Source: Pirellulaceae bacterium (GTDB taxonomy: Bacteria; Planctomycetota; Planctomycetia; Pirellulales; Pirellulaceae). From it: a stretch of 50,430 nt of DNA. This document shows, one piece after another, positions 16,832 to 26,340 of this stretch (positions are counted from its first letter, which is position 1; each line of letters starts with the position of its first letter). The position numbers and the translations under genes were made by a program. The notes under the pieces were generated by a model. It made no database searches. It had not been told where the DNA came from and saw only the letters and a program-made list of their open reading frames with translations. The stretch covers positions 1 through 50,430 of the forward strand of contig JAGFJK010000062.1 of assembly GCA_024102795.1 (NCBI GenBank), written 5' to 3'.

Positions 16832-17854
16832 TCAGGCCAGCTCGTAGAATCGCTGTGCGTTGTCGTGAAACAATTTTCGCTGCTGATCGCGGGGCCGCTC
16901 GGCGACGATCTGCCGCAGCGCCCCGATCCACTCGGCGAAGCTCGCCGCCAGCGTGCAAACCGGCCAGTCGCCGCCGAACATCACGCGATCCGGACCGAAC
17001 TGGTCCAGGCAGTGATTGACCACCGGCGCCAGGTCGTCGGCCTTCCAGCGGCCCGGCTCCGCGCGGACCACGATCCCCGAAATTTTGCAGACCACGTGCT
17101 TCCGCTCAGCCAGCTCGCCGATCTGCCGCCGCCATTGTTCCCGGCTGCGGGTCGTCTCCGCCGACGACTCGCCGCCGGTGAACCATTTTGGATCGGCGTT
17201 GCCGCAGTGATCCAGCACCAGTCGCGTGTCCGGGCACTGGTCGGCCAACCGCACGGCGTCGCCCAGTTCCCCAGGCCGCATGCACAGGTCGAACCGCATG
17301 CCCAGCTCGCCCAGCAACCGCACGTGCCGCACGAACGTCTTGTCCAGGCACAATCCGGGCCGGGCCGACGGCGCATGCAGCACCTGCCGCACTCCTTTAA
17401 TGTACGGGCTGTCCCGGTACGCGCCGATGTAGTCGGCGAACTGTTCGCTGGCCGGGCGGCCCGAAATCACGGCGGCCACCGTGGGATGCTCCGCGCTGCG
17501 GCTCAGTTCGATCACGTACTCCGCCTCGGCCCGCTGCTGAGCTGGATCGACATCCACTTCCATGTACACGGCTCGGACCACGTTCAAGCCGCGGGTGGCC
17601 TGCAGGTAGTCGGCCGTGAGGAAATTCCGCCGCAGTTTCGGCTGGCTCTCCAGCCAGGGCAGGCGGAACCGGTCCAGGTCCCAAAGGTGCTGGTGCGTAT
17701 CGATCACCGGCAGCACGTCGTCCGCGCCGGTGGCCGGGTCGTCGGCCCGCGCGGAACCGGCCGGTCGCAGAGCGGCGGCCGGCAGCAGAGTTCCGGCCGC
17801 GGCCAGTCCCGCGGCTTGTCCCAGAAACGTTCGCCGGGAATACGGTGCGTTCAT
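16832..17854 (-). CDS. Tat-exported amidohydrolase (TIM-barrel, COG3618-like)
   Basis: 340 residues. The N-terminus has a twin-arginine signal (SRRTFLGQAAGLAAAGTLLPAAAL). The mature part begins with VIDTHQHLWDLDRF, giving the HxH metal motif (His54, His56), and continues with LVLDHCGN and MFGGDWPVC (Asp of the last strand), typical of amidohydrolase-2 / L-fuconolactonase-type lactonases. YIKGVRQVLH is another shared segment. The likely role is periplasmic hydrolysis of a sugar lactone, but the substrate is not determined. It ends with FHDNAQRFYELA, a normal family end. Confidence 0.9.
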   Translation of the reverse strand: MNAPYSRRTFLGQAAGLAAAGTLLPAAALRPAGSARADDPATGADDVLPVIDTHQHLWDLDRFRLPWLESQPKLRRNFLTADYLQATRGLNVVRAVYMEVDVDPAQQRAEAEYVIELSRSAEHPTVAAVISGRPASEQFADYIGAYRDSPYIKGVRQVLHAPSARPGLCLDKTFVRHVRLLGELGMRFDLCMRPGELGDAVRLADQCPDTRLVLDHCGNADPKWFTGGESSAETTRSREQWRRQIGELAERKHVVCKISGIVVRAEPGRWKADDLAPVVNHCLDQFGPDRVMFGGDWPVCTLAASFAEWIGALRQIVAERPRDQQRKLFHDNAQRFYELA

Positions 17855-18115
17855 CCGTTCGTTCCAGATCGGTGTGAGAGAGGTTGCCGGTCCAGTGCCA
17901 TCGCCCCTGGAGCGCGACCAGCCGTGCCAGGGGGCCCAACGCTGCAGTCTAGCGCGAAACGACCTCTGGGGTCAATTTGGAAAGCTGGGTAAAAGAAGGC
18001 CTGGGCGCCCGAGTCCTGTTGCAGTCTGGTCCCAGTTGCTAAGCTGTGGCGGTCCCGGTGGCGCCAGCCCGACCCGGTGGCCGCAGCCAGGCGGGATCGG
18101 CCCAGGAACTGCCAG

Positions 18116-18583
18116 GTGAAGTCCCGCAAGCCCCAACACGAACTGCTGACCATCGGCTGGCGGGAGTGGATCTCGCTGCCCGAGCTGGGCCTCGACCGGA
18201 TCAAGGCCAAAGTGGACACGGGCGCTCGTTCGTCGTCGCTGCACGCCTTCGACATCCAGGTATTTGAGCGCGACGGAGTGCAAGTGGTCCGCTTCAAGAT
18301 TCACCCCGAACAGCGCAGCACCCGGCGGACTCGCGTGGCCGAGGCCAAGGTGCTGGAGTATCGCCAGGTCCGCAGCTCCAGCGGCCACCAGACCCTGCGG
18401 CCCGTGATCCTGACCACGGTGGAACTGCTGGGGCTGCGCTGGACGACCGAGATCACGCTGGCCAACCGCGACACGATGGGGTTCCGCATGCTGCTGGGCC
18501 GGCAGGCCCTGCGCCGGCGGTTCGTGGTCGATTCGGGACATTCCTACCTGGGCTGCGATTATCCGCGGCGCAAAACGCAATAG
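18116..18583 (+). CDS. RimB-like retropepsin-type protease (ATP-dependent zinc protease family)
   Basis: 155 residues from GTG 18116, which has AGGA 8 bases upstream; an earlier ATG at 18077 lacks one. The motif VDTGARSSSLHA (Asp34) is the DTGA-type aspartic protease signature of the RimB/DUF785 family, followed by TLRPVILTTVELLG, NRDTMGFRMLLGRQAL and GHSYLGC. In characterised systems RimB trims polyglutamate tails that RimK adds to ribosomal protein S6. Its placement 33 bases before rimK supports that role. No rimA-like gene is in the window. Confidence 0.85.
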   Translation: MKSRKPQHELLTIGWREWISLPELGLDRIKAKVDTGARSSSLHAFDIQVFERDGVQVVRFKIHPEQRSTRRTRVAEAKVLEYRQVRSSSGHQTLRPVILTTVELLGLRWTTEITLANRDTMGFRMLLGRQALRRRFVVDSGHSYLGCDYPRRKTQ

Positions 18584-18616
18584 CCAGACCCGCCCCCGGC
18601 CAGCCATGGACTTACG

Positions 18617-19519
18617 ATGAAGATCGCCATCCTCTCCCGCGATTCGACGCTGTACTCCACGCGGCGACTGAAGGAAGCCGGCCAGCAGCGCGGCCACGAG
18701 ATGCAGGTGGTCGACTACCTGCGGTGCTACATGGACATCACGTCGCATCGCCCCAAGGTGATCTACCAGGGCAAGCCGCTGCACGTGGATGCCGTCATCC
18801 CGCGGATCGGCGCCACGAACACGTTCTACGGCACGGCCGTCGTCCGGCAGTTCGAAATGATGGGCGTCTTCCCGGCCAACGAGTCGCAGGCCATCACCCG
18901 CTCGCGCGACAAGCTGCGCAGCCTGCAGCTTTTGGCCCGCGACGGCATCGGACTGCCGGTGACCGGCTTTGCCCACTCGACCAAGGATATCGACGGGCTG
19001 CTGGAAGTGGCCGGCGGCGCGCCGGTGGTGATCAAGCTGATCGAGGGCACGCAGGGTATCGGCGTGATCCTGGCCGAAACGAAAAAGGCGGCCGAGGCGG
19101 TGATCGAGGCGTTCCGCGGTCTGAAGGCGAACATTCTGGTGCAGGAATACATCAAGGAAGCGGGCGGCGCGGACATCCGCTGCCTGGTGGTCGGCGGGCG
19201 GATCATCGCCGCCATGAAGCGCCAGGCTCCGCCCGGCGAATTCCGTTCGAACCTGCACCGCGGCGGGACGGCCGAAGCGGTCCGCATCACCCCGGAGGAA
19301 CGGGCCACGGCCGTGCGTGCCGCTCGGACCATGGGCCTGAACGTGGCCGGTGTCGACATCCTTCGCTCGAACCACGGCCCGGTGGTGATGGAAGTCAACT
19401 CGTCGCCCGGTCTGGAAGGCATCGAGGCGGCGACGCGCGTCGACGTGGCCGGGAAGATCATCGAGTACATCGAAAAGAACGCCAAGAGCGGCCTGCAGCG
19501 CGACCGGGGCCGCGGCTGA
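18617..19519 (+). CDS. rimK: RimK-type ATP-grasp ligase (S6 glutamylation)
   Basis: 300 residues, the same length as E. coli RimK. ATP-grasp features are visible: [31 protein letters not shown] (ATP-binding Lys and Gly loop), [17 protein letters not shown], and the metal-binding end [17 protein letters not shown]. It is predicted to add glutamates to the C-terminus of ribosomal protein S6 or a related target. It follows the RimB-like protease and probably forms one operon with it. Confidence 0.93.
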   Translation: MKIAILSRDSTLYSTRRLKEAGQQRGHEMQVVDYLRCYMDITSHRPKVIYQGKPLHVDAVIPRIGATNTFYGTAVVRQFEMMGVFPANESQAITRSRDKLRSLQLLARDGIGLPVTGFAHSTKDIDGLLEVAGGAPVVIKLIEGTQGIGVILAETKKAAEAVIEAFRGLKANILVQEYIKEAGGADIRCLVVGGRIIAAMKRQAPPGEFRSNLHRGGTAEAVRITPEERATAVRAARTMGLNVAGVDILRSNHGPVVMEVNSSPGLEGIEAATRVDVAGKIIEYIEKNAKSGLQRDRGRG

Positions 19520-19982
19520 CGTGTCGCCTTCGGCCTGGCGAAACCATAGTCGCCTTTCGCTCCGCGAAAGTAGCGTGCGCCGGGTTCGAGCGTGCGACCT
19601 GGGGTGCTCCCAGGTCGTGGTCAACGGCCGCTTCCTTGTTGCTCTGCATGCGGGATGCGGACAGATTTTCTCCCAACCGGCTTGGGAAACCCCACAAATC
19701 ACTTCCGGCCCCCTCCCCGGCTTCCGGGGAGGGCTGGGGAGGGGCCCGCCGGGGATACCATTGATACCATTGACCTCTGGGGTCGATTCGGCAGCAGGGG
19801 TCGATTCGGCAGGATGGGGAAAATGCCGTCTGTTCGCCGCAGGCGTAGCACAACACGCCTGGTGGAACATCGGCGGCGCTGAAGAGATCTCAAAATCACC
19901 GTCACGCCCAGAATCACGGGCTGGAAGCCCATGCTACGTAGATCCTGCCAAATCGACCCCAGAGGTCAATGGGCTCAATGGG
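19520..19982. repeat. intergenic mosaic of four palindromic repeat families
   Basis: No gene is seen in this 463-base gap between rimK and the FGE gene. It is largely built of dispersed repeats: R1 inverted (19546-19575), R3, a GC-rich hairpin of CCCTCCCC/GGGGAGGG type (19709-19747), R2 direct (19769-19822, with a short internal duplication), R4 inverted, with GGGCTGGAAGCCC (19908-19937), and R2 inverted (19943-19970). Other copies: R2 at 38152 and 38529, R3 at 38458, R4 at 24971. Convergent genes flank it, so hairpins here may end transcription. Confidence 0.8.
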
Positions 19983-22900
19983 CTAAGGAGGTAAGGTCCT
20001 CGCCACACGGAAACCGAGATGAACGAAGCGGCTGACCGGGTAGTAGACGAGGCGGAAGGCCCCCCGCACAAAGCGTGCGTCATCGGTGGAGCACCCGCCA
20101 CGCAAAACGCGGCGATCGGTGTCGCGCACCCCCTGCAAGCGGGTGCTTGCATAGAGTTTCGCCTGCTCCTCATCCAACACCTCGACGCGGTCCGTCGGAT
20201 AAAGTAAAGGCAAATCTTGACACCACTCAAGGATATTCCCCTGCATGTCGAACAACCCGAAGTCGTTCGGACGAAGGCTGCCCACCGGCAGCAGCCAGCG
20301 ACCCAGTGAGTTTTCTCTGTACCAGGCATAGTCCCCCAACAACGTCGACGTCTCCCCGTAGTGCCGTGCCGTGACCGCTTGGGCACGGCAGGCGTATTCC
20401 CACTCCGCCTCCGTCGGCAGGCGATAACCTCTCCGCGAAAGGTAATCCGGGTACAACTGCATCCCGTCCTGGAATGGCTGGTCGGGATCGTAACACCACT
20501 CTTCCCGGCCGAGTCCCTCCTGCTCGCTCAGCCAGTTACAGAAACCGGCCGCGTCATACCACGACACCACGTTGGCAGGCGCGTCGTCCTCGCGCGCATA
20601 CTGCCGGTCGAACTTGTGGTTGTTTCGAAACGCCCGAAACTGAGCCACCGCCACTTCATGCATTCCGATTGCAAACCGACGAGCAATCCTTCGACGATGA
20701 CGGAGTTCTGTCGGAATGGTTGGACTTACGGCTCGCTCGGTTTCCGCCACCGGCGAACCCATCAGGAACGGTTCCCGCGGCGCGAGCACCACCATGGCGT
20801 GGTCGCCAGTCTTGGTCACGTACCATTGGCGATTGCCGACGACCGCGCCGGTTGCCAACCCCTGGCGGGTCTTTCGCAACTCCTCCTGCTGCCCCAGTTG
20901 CTTCAACGTCCATTCCGCCGCCCCGTGCAGACCTGCGTCGGGATCTTCCCGGTAAACTTCCAGCAGTCTGGCCACAAGCTGTTCGCGAACGGCGTCGTCC
21001 AGCAGATCGAGTTTCGCCTGGTCACCCAAAGCCAGAATCAGCGTCCGCCGCGCTGAAACATCCGGTTCGTCTTTCAGCCGTGCCCAAAGCGCATTGCCAT
21101 CCGCCCCCAGCGACGCCAGGCGGCTGAGTATGTAGCTGCGCGGTCGCGGATCCGGTTGGTGCCGTAGCAGCGGCCACACCAGGTTCGCCTGGCCCAATCG
21201 CAACAACGTCACCGCCGCGTGCGACTGGCGGATCGCCAGTTGTTCCTTATCGACATCCGGGATCAACGGACGATGCCACACCGAGGCCGCCACGTTCGAT
21301 CCTCCCGAGTCACCCGGCAACAGGGCCACGCTCACGGGCCGGAAGCCCTCGGCGACAAGCGTCCGACTCTGCTCCAGATGGTCTTCCGCGGACAGCTCAC
21401 TCAACAGTCGCGACTCCACCTGCGTATCCGGCCGCCACAGTCCCGCGTAGCGGCTGCTGGGCGAGATGCGTTGCACCAGGTCGGCGAAGCGAGCATCCTG
21501 GTGCAGCGGAGCGAAGTCGGGATCGGACCGCATATGCCTGCCGTCCGAGAAACCCGCTTCCACCGCCGCGCCCAGCAGTTGCAGGGCCCGCTCGGCGAAC
21601 GCCTTGACCGACTCCGCGTCCAGACTCGCGCCCGGCAGCGAAGCCAGCGAGCTGGCGCAGGCCGCATCGTACAGCAGGCCGGCGTCGGCCGGCGTGTTCG
21701 CGGCCATCGTGTCCAGTTGCTGGTTTGCTTCTTCCGTTTCACCCAGCCAGGCAGCTACGACCACGCCCACGACCATGCGTAGCGATTCATTTGCCGTGGC
21801 GCTTTGGAAGGTCTCCAATGCTTCACGAGCCGCCTCCGACTTGCCCAGCCGAGCGAGCACGAACGCTCGATACTGCTGCACGTCGGCCGTCGTGACTCCC
21901 TTGGCGTCCAGGTCATCCAGGTCGGCCAAGGCCGCCTCGTTGTTTCCCAGCCTGAACGAGCAAACGGCCCGCACCAGCTTGAGTTGCGGCACGTCCGGTT
22001 GGGCCTTGAGCGCCTGTTCGACTTGCGTGAGTTGCTGCCGGTAGATCGCCAGTGGGTCGGGTAGCGTGCCGTCCGCTGCCAGGCTCACGTCCCACTGGGG
22101 TTGATCGACTCGTTCCCAGCCCGCATAGGCAGGCATGACGGTGGAATCCGCGCCGCTTCCGCTGAACACCGCACTGTACTTGCGGCTGCCATCGGCCGCC
22201 ACGAACACGTGCAGAGTGTCCAGTGATTTCAAGCCGGCTTGGGCGAAGGACTGTTTTGCCGCGTCCAGTAGCTGTGCATTGGCACCCGCAATCAGTCGGC
22301 GATCGCCACTGCCCGCGGCGGGTTCCGACCAGAGGACGACGTAGCGCTCCGTTGGTTGGTCGCCGCTGGTGTCCAGGTAACCGGCGATGTCGGTTGCCGT
22401 CAGTTCCATTTCGCTCTCGGCCGCAAGACCCCTCTCCCCCGGCCCCTCTCCCCGAAGCGGGGCGAGGGGAGAAAAGGGAGGTTGGGGGGATGGCGGCGTC
22501 TCTCCCAGCGAGTCGGGAGACTGGGGGGATGGCTGCACCTCGGTTTCAAGACTTATGGGAAAAAGCCGCTCGGAATTTGGATGTAGCCCGAAGCGTAAGC
22601 GAGCGAGTGATTCAGGTGGATTCCCTCGCTCACGCATCGGGTTAACTAGGGCGACGTCTTGCGGCAGTTGGTCCCGCTCCAGGTCCCAGTCGACCTGCCA
22701 CGCTCGACCGTCCCGCGTCCAGACCGCCGAAACGTGCAACTGGTCGTCAACCGAATGGGGACGCACGCGCGTCGGTCGGAAGCCGGACGAACGAAGCCGC
22801 TCGGCCACCTGCATGAACTGTTCGCGAGGCATCGACTGGCAGAACGCAAATCGCTCCTCGACGTTCACTAATCCGCCAGAGGCTTCGATGGCCGCCAGTG

Positions 22901-23570
22901 CCCCGGCGTCTGGTACCGACCACGCCGGATCAACCGGCGGATCGTTCCAGGTGGGCTGGAGCTGCTCGCCCAACTCCTGCTTCATCACGGCGATGACCTC
23001 GCCGGAGTTCTCCGGCGCGGCCGCCAACGGGAACATTTTCTGGTACTGGGCGGGTTCGCCGTCAATCAGCAGGCCCGCCAGCAGTTTCGCGTCGTCCGTC
23101 GCATAGCGTTCCAGGATGCTGGTGGCCAGGTCCCGCTGAGTTTCGCCGCGCTGCTCGCTCCGATCCCCGTAAATCTTGGCGAGACCCGGCAGCAGCAGCT
23201 TACGGACGCCTTCCAACTGATCCAGCCACTGGCCCAGGTAAACGATGTTGCTGCGTACCAAGGCTTCGGCCACCAGGTCGCCATGCTGTTGCCAAGCGCC
23301 ATCAGCCGGGGAATCGGCGGCCGAAGTGGAATCTTGGGGAGGAGCGATTTCCGCCAGTGCGGCTGCCGTGGGCAAGACTCCCGAAGCGTCCGCATTCAAG
23401 TTCGCCAGACTGTCCCACAGTCGCTGAGTGATCCGAGGATCGTCCGCCGCCAGTTCCGCCAAGGTCTTGCGAATCACGTCGACTTCCGCGGGTCGCAGGG
23501 CGGGAATCCGCTTCAGCAGAAAGGCGACTTGTGTCGGATCATGCCTGGCCGTCGCCAGGCTGGCCCGCAA
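19983..23570 (-). CDS. 3' part of kinase/FGE gene: HEAT/TPR-like region plus SUMF1-type domain
   Basis: Open for 1195 codons from a TTG at 23570, and the frame stays open about 20 codons further up (LWPLAESQFVAPLQS). It looks like the C-terminal part of a planctomycete protein joining a Ser/Thr kinase to a formylglycine-generating-enzyme-like domain. The middle holds helical repeats (ALADLDDLDAKGVTTADVQ, RPRSYILSRLASLGADG). From about residue 940 the SUMF1 fold appears: FLMGSP, MHEVAVAQFRAFR, NVVSWYDAAGFCNWLS, YRLPTEAEWEYACR, RGGCSTDDARFVR. Residues about 305-383 are encoded by palindromic repeats. It lacks its own plausible start and upstream signals, so it is probably the downstream remnant of a broken gene; expression is uncertain. 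Confidence 0.75.
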   Translation of the reverse strand: MRASLATARHDPTQVAFLLKRIPALRPAEVDVIRKTLAELAADDPRITQRLWDSLANLNADASGVLPTAAALAEIAPPQDSTSAADSPADGAWQQHGDLVAEALVRSNIVYLGQWLDQLEGVRKLLLPGLAKIYGDRSEQRGETQRDLATSILERYATDDAKLLAGLLIDGEPAQYQKMFPLAAAPENSGEVIAVMKQELGEQLQPTWNDPPVDPAWSVPDAGALAAIEASGGLVNVEERFAFCQSMPREQFMQVAERLRSSGFRPTRVRPHSVDDQLHVSAVWTRDGRAWQVDWDLERDQLPQDVALVNPMRERGNPPESLARLRFGLHPNSERLFPISLETEVQPSPQSPDSLGETPPSPQPPFSPLAPLRGEGPGERGLAAESEMELTATDIAGYLDTSGDQPTERYVVLWSEPAAGSGDRRLIAGANAQLLDAAKQSFAQAGLKSLDTLHVFVAADGSRKYSAVFSGSGADSTVMPAYAGWERVDQPQWDVSLAADGTLPDPLAIYRQQLTQVEQALKAQPDVPQLKLVRAVCSFRLGNNEAALADLDDLDAKGVTTADVQQYRAFVLARLGKSEAAREALETFQSATANESLRMVVGVVVAAWLGETEEANQQLDTMAANTPADAGLLYDAACASSLASLPGASLDAESVKAFAERALQLLGAAVEAGFSDGRHMRSDPDFAPLHQDARFADLVQRISPSSRYAGLWRPDTQVESRLLSELSAEDHLEQSRTLVAEGFRPVSVALLPGDSGGSNVAASVWHRPLIPDVDKEQLAIRQSHAAVTLLRLGQANLVWPLLRHQPDPRPRSYILSRLASLGADGNALWARLKDEPDVSARRTLILALGDQAKLDLLDDAVREQLVARLLEVYREDPDAGLHGAAEWTLKQLGQQEELRKTRQGLATGAVVGNRQWYVTKTGDHAMVVLAPREPFLMGSPVAETERAVSPTIPTELRHRRRIARRFAIGMHEVAVAQFRAFRNNHKFDRQYAREDDAPANVVSWYDAAGFCNWLSEQEGLGREEWCYDPDQPFQDGMQLYPDYLSRRGYRLPTEAEWEYACRAQAVTARHYGETSTLLGDYAWYRENSLGRWLLPVGSLRPNDFGLFDMQGNILEWCQDLPLLYPTDRVEVLDEEQAKLYASTRLQGVRDTDRRVLRGGCSTDDARFVRGAFRLVYYPVSRFVHLGFRVARTLPP
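22424..22650. repeat. palindromic repeats embedded in frame in the FGE gene
   Basis: Two elements lie inside the open frame. At 22579-22645 the arms AGCCCGAAGCGTAAGCGAG and CTCGCTCACGCATCGGGTT pair with few mismatches. At 22430-22480 CCCCTCTCCCCG and CGGGGCGAGGGG form a GC-rich hairpin related to family R3. They encode low-complexity text (MRERGNPPESLARL; SPLAPLRGEGPGERG) and keep the frame open. Confidence 0.75.
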
Positions 23571-23639
23571 CTTCTCCGGGGCATCGTCCGGCGACTGCAG
23601 CGGTGCGACGAACTGCGATTCCGCCAGCGGCCACAGGTA

Positions 23640-24861
23640 TCCCCGCCGTCGGGTTCCGTCGGTGTAATCAGTCGCACTTCGCTGTCCAGAATCCGCAGCA
23701 GGACGTCAAAGTCCTGGGGCCGCTGCTGGTATCCAGAAGCTTCGAGCAACTGATGGTAGGACAGCATTTGACCCTTGATCTCGGCGGCCTGGGATCTTGG
23801 CGCAGGATAGCATCAAACAGTTCACGTGACTCTTGCGCTTCAAACGGTCTGCGACGGGTCAGCAATTCGTACAGGATGACCCCCAAACTCCAGATGTCGC
23901 TGCGGCCATCCAGCAGGTGCGATTCCCGGCGCACCTGTTCGGGCGACATGTAGGGCAGAGTTCCGGCCAGTTCCCCGGCGCGCTTCCGCTGGACACTTTC
24001 ATGCAGGGCCAGGCCAAAGTCGGCCACGTAGGGATTGCCGGCGGAGTCCAGCAGAATGTTGTCGGGCTTCAAGTCGCGATGCACGAACCCTTGCTGATGC
24101 GCGTAACCCACGGCCTCGGCGACGGCTACCATCAATTCGGCGATCCGCTGTGGTGGAAGCGGATTCGAATCGGCGTAGCTGGTGAGCGTCGGGCCAGCGA
24201 TGTACTGCATCACGATATAGACCAGATCCGGCTGAGTCTGGACATCGTGGACCCGGACGATGCCCGGATGGTCGAGCTGTGCCGCCTTGCGGGCCTCGTC
24301 CACGAAGGCCTGCAGCGCGGCCTCGATGCCGAATTCCTCAAGTCGCGGCACCTTGAGCGCGACCAGCCGATCGAGCGTCCGGTCGCGGGCCTTGTAGACC
24401 GTGGCGAAACCGCCGCTGCCCAGACGTTCGAGAATCTCGTAACGGCCGATTTCCTTGGGAAAAGCATCTTCCGCCGGTGGTTGCTCGTCTTGCGCCGTCG
24501 AGCGGCGGGAGTCGACGTCGGCTTGCCTGTCGACCGTCGAGGAAAGGGGGTCGGGCAGAGGACGGTGCTGGTCCAACCAGGCGATCGTCGCTTCGACCCG
24601 CGAGCTGACTTCAGGGAACCGCTGCCGATACGGATGCGTGTCGATCCGCTCGCCCGCCGAGCGGCGTGCTGCCAGTTCGGTCCTGATCAGCTCGCCCAGC
24701 AGGCATTCCCGGTCGTCGGGCTCGGCTTGCGCCAGGTAGTCCTCGATCCGCGGTTGCTCGCCAGAGCGCCATTGCCGGTCGAATTCGTCGCACAGCCGGT
24801 CCACGCGATCCCGGCGGGACATGGGCCGGTCTTCGTGCGACCAAGATTGGGTGTCATTCAT
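23640..24861 (-). pseudogene. 5' part of broken kinase/FGE gene (Ser/Thr kinase, truncated)
   Basis: From ATG 24861 a Hanks kinase is readable: IGRYEILERLGSGGFATVYKA, VALKVP, FVHRDLKPDN, ADFGLA, GTLPYMSPEQV, DIWSLGVILYELL. The homology stops at FDAILRQDPRPPRS near 23790, before kinase subdomain XI. It resumes in a second frame (EIKGQMLSYHQLLEASGY, LLRILDSEVRLITPTEPDG, about 23805-23655) and then in a third frame, which is the FGE segment. In relatives I know, a P-loop NTPase region lies between the first two pieces and a further segment with a membrane helix between the last two; both are missing. Two deletions that shifted frame explain this, unless the assembly is faulty. The kinase lobe may still be translated but would be incomplete. 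Confidence 0.8.
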
Positions 24862-25272
24862 CGGGATACTCGCCTCGCCAGGTGTCGCGGTTCTTGGCCA
24901 GCCGGTAGCGCCTCGCTCAAACCGCGGGTCAATTACGGTACGCTGGCGTTCAAGTTAATTCGACGCGTAGGTAGCATGAGCTTCCAGCCCGTGATTCCTG
25001 GCCCACCCATCGTGCAGGCATCAGTCAACGAGTTTGCTCGAAAGTGCCGCCAGAATAGCAGAATCTACACTCCTCAGAGTGGCCGGGGCAACCATTGCTG
25101 CAGCGCCATGTCGCCTGTCGCTCTCAGGATAGATTCACCGCCTGGGAGCGAAAGGCGACTATGGCGGAGCGAAAGGCGAGGCGCACGCTACTTTCGCGGA
25201 GCCCGTGGCGACGATATAACCGCCAGGGAAGCACTTGCCCGGTCCCCGTTTTCCTCGTTCGCGGAGTTTGCC
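24862..25272. other. divergent intergenic region with R4 and R1 repeats
   Basis: 411 bases between the minus-strand kinase and the plus-strand cyclase-like gene. R4 lies at 24971-25002 and rearranged R1 copies at 25145-25202, including CTTTCGCGGAGC and two AGCGAAAGGCGA units. A plus-strand reading frame runs through the whole region but is antisense to the kinase further left and has no coding features before 25273. Confidence 0.7.
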
Positions 25273-26340
25273 ATGCGCCAGCACATCCTGACGACGGGAC
25301 TTTGTCTGATCTTCCTGGCAGGCCCGGCCCTGACACTGCTCCAGGCCGCCGACCCCGTGACGCTGGACAACGTCGTCGATCCGGGGCCCAACTCGCCGCT
25401 CGAACCGCTGGCGGAACGCTTCTCGCTCGACCGGGCCGTGCAGTTTCTCGACTCGGCCGCCCTGCAATGGCAGAAGGAACGCAAGTGTTGCACCTGCCAC
25501 ACGAACTATGCCTACCTATACACTCGGCCGGCGATCGGCCACGCGGCGGCCGCGCATGGCCAGGTGCGGACGTTCGCCGAGCAACTTGTTGAGCAGCGGT
25601 GGCCGGACAAGGGTCCCCGCTGGGACGCCGAGGTGGTGGCGACGGCCGCCGCGCTGGCGCACAACGATGCGGCCACCACGGGCACGCTGCATCAGGCCAC
25701 GCGCGCCGCGCTGGATCGGATGTGGACGCTGCAGCGGTCCGATGGCGGCTGGAACTGGCTCAAATGCGACTGGCCGCCGATGGAATCCGACGACGACTAC
25801 GGCGTGGTCTTGGCCGCGTTGGCCGCCGGCGTGGCGCCGGAGAAGTACGCCGAGTCGCCGGCCGCTCGCCAGGGTCTGGACGGCATCCGCCGCTACTTGC
25901 AGGCCAATCCGCCACCCACGCTGCACCATCGGATGATGGTCCTCTGGGCCGCACGGTACCTGCCCGACCTGATGACGGCCCAGCAGAAGCAGGCCTGTGT
26001 CAGCGAGATGCTGGAGCGGCAGAATCCCGACGGCGGCTGGTCGCTGGCGGCGCTGGGCAACTGGCAACGCGACGACGGCTCGCCGCAGGACCTGCAAAGC
26101 AGCGACGGTTACGGCACGGGGTTTGTCATCTACGCTCTGAGAATGGCCGATATCGCGGCCGGGCACGAGGCGATAGAGCGCGGCGTGGCCTGGCTGAAAA
26201 CGCACCAGCGGCAGAGCGGCCGCTGGTTCACCCGCTCGCTCCACCGCGACAGCCGGCACTTCATCACCCACGCCGGCACCGCCATGGCCGTGCTGGCCTT
26301 AACCGCGTGTGAAACCCCGCCCCGCGAGAACCGACCATGA
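25273..26340 (+). CDS. secreted prenyltransferase/squalene-cyclase-like repeat protein with CxxCH
   Basis: 355 residues from ATG 25273, which begins a clear signal peptide (MRQHILTTGLCLIFLAGPAL, then LLQAADP). Residue 73 onward reads KCCTCHTNYAY, a CxxCH heme c motif. The rest is alpha-toroid repeats of the squalene-hopene cyclase/prenyltransferase superfamily (LQRSDGGWNWLKCDW, RQNPDGGWS, DGYGTGFVIYALRMA, GVAWLKTHQRQSGRW). The canonical DxDDTA acid motif of cyclases is not seen (a DDDYG stretch is), so cyclase activity is doubtful. The last four bases overlap the PhyH start (ATGA), so the two are translationally coupled. Confidence 0.85.
   Translation: MRQHILTTGLCLIFLAGPALTLLQAADPVTLDNVVDPGPNSPLEPLAERFSLDRAVQFLDSAALQWQKERKCCTCHTNYAYLYTRPAIGHAAAAHGQVRTFAEQLVEQRWPDKGPRWDAEVVATAAALAHNDAATTGTLHQATRAALDRMWTLQRSDGGWNWLKCDWPPMESDDDYGVVLAALAAGVAPEKYAESPAARQGLDGIRRYLQANPPPTLHHRMMVLWAARYLPDLMTAQQKQACVSEMLERQNPDGGWSLAALGNWQRDDGSPQDLQSSDGYGTGFVIYALRMADIAAGHEAIERGVAWLKTHQRQSGRWFTRSLHRDSRHFITHAGTAMAVLALTACETPPRENRP

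Noticed and set aside
17972..19870. 632-codon open frame on the minus strand
   Set aside because: Antisense to the RimB-like and rimK genes; a product of high GC codon use.
23833..25272. Long plus-strand extension of the cyclase-like gene
   Set aside because: Runs antisense through the kinase and through repeats; the signal peptide at 25273 marks the real start.
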